In this document: in pieces, positions 6,222-7,318 of the stretch
Layout: the number at the start of each line of letters is the position of its first letter
Numbering within the stretch: position 1 is the first letter of the stretch
Origin: Desulfobacteraceae bacterium
GTDB lineage: Bacteria > Desulfobacterota > DSM-4660 > Desulfatiglandales > Desulfatiglandaceae
NCBI GenBank assembly: GCA_011048855.1
Contig: DSCZ01000355.1
Span: 1-7,318 of the forward strand
DNA length: 7,318 bases
Direction: 5' to 3'
Program-made: the position numbers and the translations under genes
Notes under the pieces: model-generated
Told to the model about the DNA's origin: nothing
The model's database searches: none
What the model saw: the letters and a program-made list of their open reading frames with translations, nothing else

Positions 6222-6250
6222 AAAATAATTGAATGGATTTCTCAAGTCAA
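6222..6250 (-). promoter_or_regulatory. Sigma-70 type promoter of hup
   Basis: On the minus strand TTGACT (6250-6245) and TATTTT (6227-6222) are separated by exactly 17 bases, five and four matches to the consensus hexamers. The predicted start near 6215 gives a leader of about 50 bases before the hup ATG. Confidence 0.7.
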
Positions 6251-6266
6251 GACCAAATATCGACCC

Positions 6267-6279
6267 CTGGAACTTCCAG
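6267..6279. promoter_or_regulatory. Perfect palindrome in the hup-hisC divergent region (possible operator)
   Basis: CTGGAACTTCCAG is a 6-bp inverted repeat around one central C. It lies about 17 bp upstream of the hup -35 and about 40 bp upstream of the hisC -35. A related half, CTCCAGGG (6305-6312), allows a larger stem: CCCTGG with CCAGGG, and AGTGC with GCACT. I recognise no matching regulator. An operator, a cruciform or chance are all possible. Confidence 0.35.
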
Positions 6280-6318
6280 TGCACGCCAAAATTTCATTTC
6301 GGCACTCCAGGGAAACTG

Positions 6319-6347
6319 TTTACATTTCCTTAATATTATATTATAGC
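6319..6347 (+). promoter_or_regulatory. Candidate sigma-70 promoter of hisC
   Basis: TTTACA (6319-6324) and TATAGC (6342-6347) are 17 bases apart in an AT-rich stretch. The predicted start near 6354 leaves a leader of about 80 bases. A short inverted repeat, GGAAA...TTTCC (6311-6329), overlaps the -35. The remaining gap to hisC shows no other recognisable element beyond the ribosome site. Confidence 0.5.
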
Positions 6348-6420
6348 GCCTGCAGGTGGAATCAAGAAGCAGAAGTTGGACTTTTTTCAACACTGTCTTC
6401 CTTTACCATAGACATGCATC

Positions 6421-6425
6421 GGAGG
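6421..6425 (+). promoter_or_regulatory. Shine-Dalgarno site of hisC
   Basis: GGAGG is a strong ribosome site, but 11 bases separate it from the ATG at 6437, longer than usual. No closer in-frame start exists upstream, and the protein aligns well to the family from that ATG, so it is kept as the start. The next in-frame candidate is a GTG at 6449, further away. Confidence 0.6.
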
Positions 6426-6436
6426 TAAGCCGCTTA

Positions 6437-7318
6437 ATGCGAAATATTGTGCGCGAAGGCGTTCGGAATCTCGTACCCTATCCCCCCGGCAAACCGATAG
6501 AAGAACTCGAGCGGGAACTGGGAGTTCAAAATTCAATTAAACTGGCCTCGAACGAAAATCCGCTGGGCCCTTCACCTAAAGCCGTAAAAGCCATCCTGGA
6601 AAAAATCCCGACCCTCCATCGCTACCCGGACGGGAGCGCTTATTACTTAAGAACGAAACTGAGCGATACTTTAGGAATTCCCTTCGAACGAATAATCATC
6701 GGCAACGGTTCGAATGAATTGATAGAACTGCTTATTCGCACATTCCTTTCGGAAGGCGATGCCGCGGTCCAGGTTTTCCCCACCTTCCTGATGTATGAAA
6801 AAATCGTCACGGGTGCCGGCGGCCGCATGATCTCCCTGCCCATGAATGGATGGAAGGCGGACCCGGTCCGTATCGCAGAGGCTGTCACCGCAGACGTAAA
6901 ATTCGTTTTCATCAATAATCCCAACAACCCTACAGGCACCGCGCTCAACCGCGAAGAAATCTCCTACCTCTTGACCCGGATACCCGAGGACGTCATCGTC
7001 GTACTCGACGAAGCCTACATCGAATTCGTGACAGATCCCTCCGTGGCCGACGGAACCAGGCTGATGGACCTGCATCCAATGCTGTGCGTTCTGAGAACAT
7101 TTTCGAAACTCTACGGGCTTGCGGGTCTTAGAATCGGCTACGGATTCGGCACGTCAGGATTGATCGATTTTATGCACAGGGTCAGGCAGCCGTTCAACGC
7201 CAACGGTCTTGCCCAGGCCGCCGCCCTGGCCGCGCTGGATGATGAAGAATTCCGGAAACAGACTCTGGCACTCGTCGCCGACGGTCTCGCTTTCCTTTAC
7301 AAGTCCCTGGACCGGCTC
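6437..7318 (+). CDS. hisC: Histidinol-phosphate aminotransferase (partial, 3' end off the window)
   Basis: PLP enzyme that swaps an amino group between histidinol phosphate and 2-oxoglutarate in histidine synthesis. Many homologues also act on aromatic amino acids. 294 residues are visible of a usual 350-370; the frame is open to the right edge. Marks of class I/II aminotransferases: LASNENPLGPSP (36-47), GNGSNELI (89-96), NNPNNPTG (160-167), VVLDEAYIEF (188-197) with Asp191 and Tyr194, and the PLP lysine in TFSKLYGLAGLRIGYG (Lys224), with Arg232 for the substrate carboxylate or phosphate. The N-terminal VPYPPGKP fits HisC. No other his gene lies in the window, so membership of a histidine operon cannot be tested here; a broader aromatic aminotransferase role remains possible. 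Confidence 0.93.
   Translation, partial: MRNIVREGVRNLVPYPPGKPIEELERELGVQNSIKLASNENPLGPSPKAVKAILEKIPTLHRYPDGSAYYLRTKLSDTLGIPFERIIIGNGSNELIELLIRTFLSEGDAAVQVFPTFLMYEKIVTGAGGRMISLPMNGWKADPVRIAEAVTADVKFVFINNPNNPTGTALNREEISYLLTRIPEDVIVVLDEAYIEFVTDPSVADGTRLMDLHPMLCVLRTFSKLYGLAGLRIGYGFGTSGLIDFMHRVRQPFNANGLAQAAALAALDDEEFRKQTLALVADGLAFLYKSLDRL

Noticed and set aside
6414..6428. Mini-frame ATG CAT CGG AGG TAA overlapping the hisC ribosome site
   Set aside because: A four-codon frame with a histidine codon is too short to call a his leader; no run of histidine codons and no attenuator hairpin are present.

Overview
The window (7,318 bases, moderately GC-rich, tightly packed) looks like chromosomal core-metabolism DNA from an anaerobic bacterium. 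An oxygen-sensitive class III ribonucleotide reductase with its activase, an NAD-linked two-subunit dihydroorotate dehydrogenase (PyrK/PyrD type 1B) and an SRP RNA with an Alu-type 5' domain fit an anaerobe. The HU and HisC sequences remind me of Desulfobacterota (former Deltaproteobacteria); that placement is from memory of protein style, not a search.

Layout. Everything from 1 to about 6250 reads on the minus strand. In transcription order: hup (HU-family protein, 6164-5883); a weak terminator-like hairpin (5864-5840); an SRP RNA gene (about 5812-5587) ending in a U-tract; pgeF/yfiH (5563-4769, GTG start); a 220-base regulatory gap with two tandem NrdR-type boxes, a TTGACA promoter element and a structured leader; then nrdD (4548-2458), nrdG (2457-1741), pyrK (1661-891) and pyrD (882 to the window edge, lacking only its last residues). 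A divergent promoter region (6165-6436) separates hup from hisC, which reads on the plus strand from 6437 off the right edge.

How the genes fit together. The nrdD-nrdG-pyrK-pyrD run joins deoxyribonucleotide formation to pyrimidine synthesis, in what looks like one transcription unit preceded by a repressor site of the NrdR kind. NrdD makes deoxyribonucleotides using a glycyl radical installed by NrdG. PyrD and PyrK oxidise dihydroorotate and pass electrons to NAD. PgeF belongs to a family linked to purine nucleoside cleavage and peptidoglycan precursor quality control. The hup-SRP RNA neighbourhood is notable because in Bacillus subtilis an HU protein binds the Alu domain of SRP RNA.

I see no mobile element, CRISPR array, tRNA or rRNA. 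No clearly new system is evident. The best non-routine signals are the paired NrdR boxes, the Alu-domain SRP RNA with a GGGA tetraloop beside hup, and a perfect short palindrome between the divergent hup and hisC promoters.
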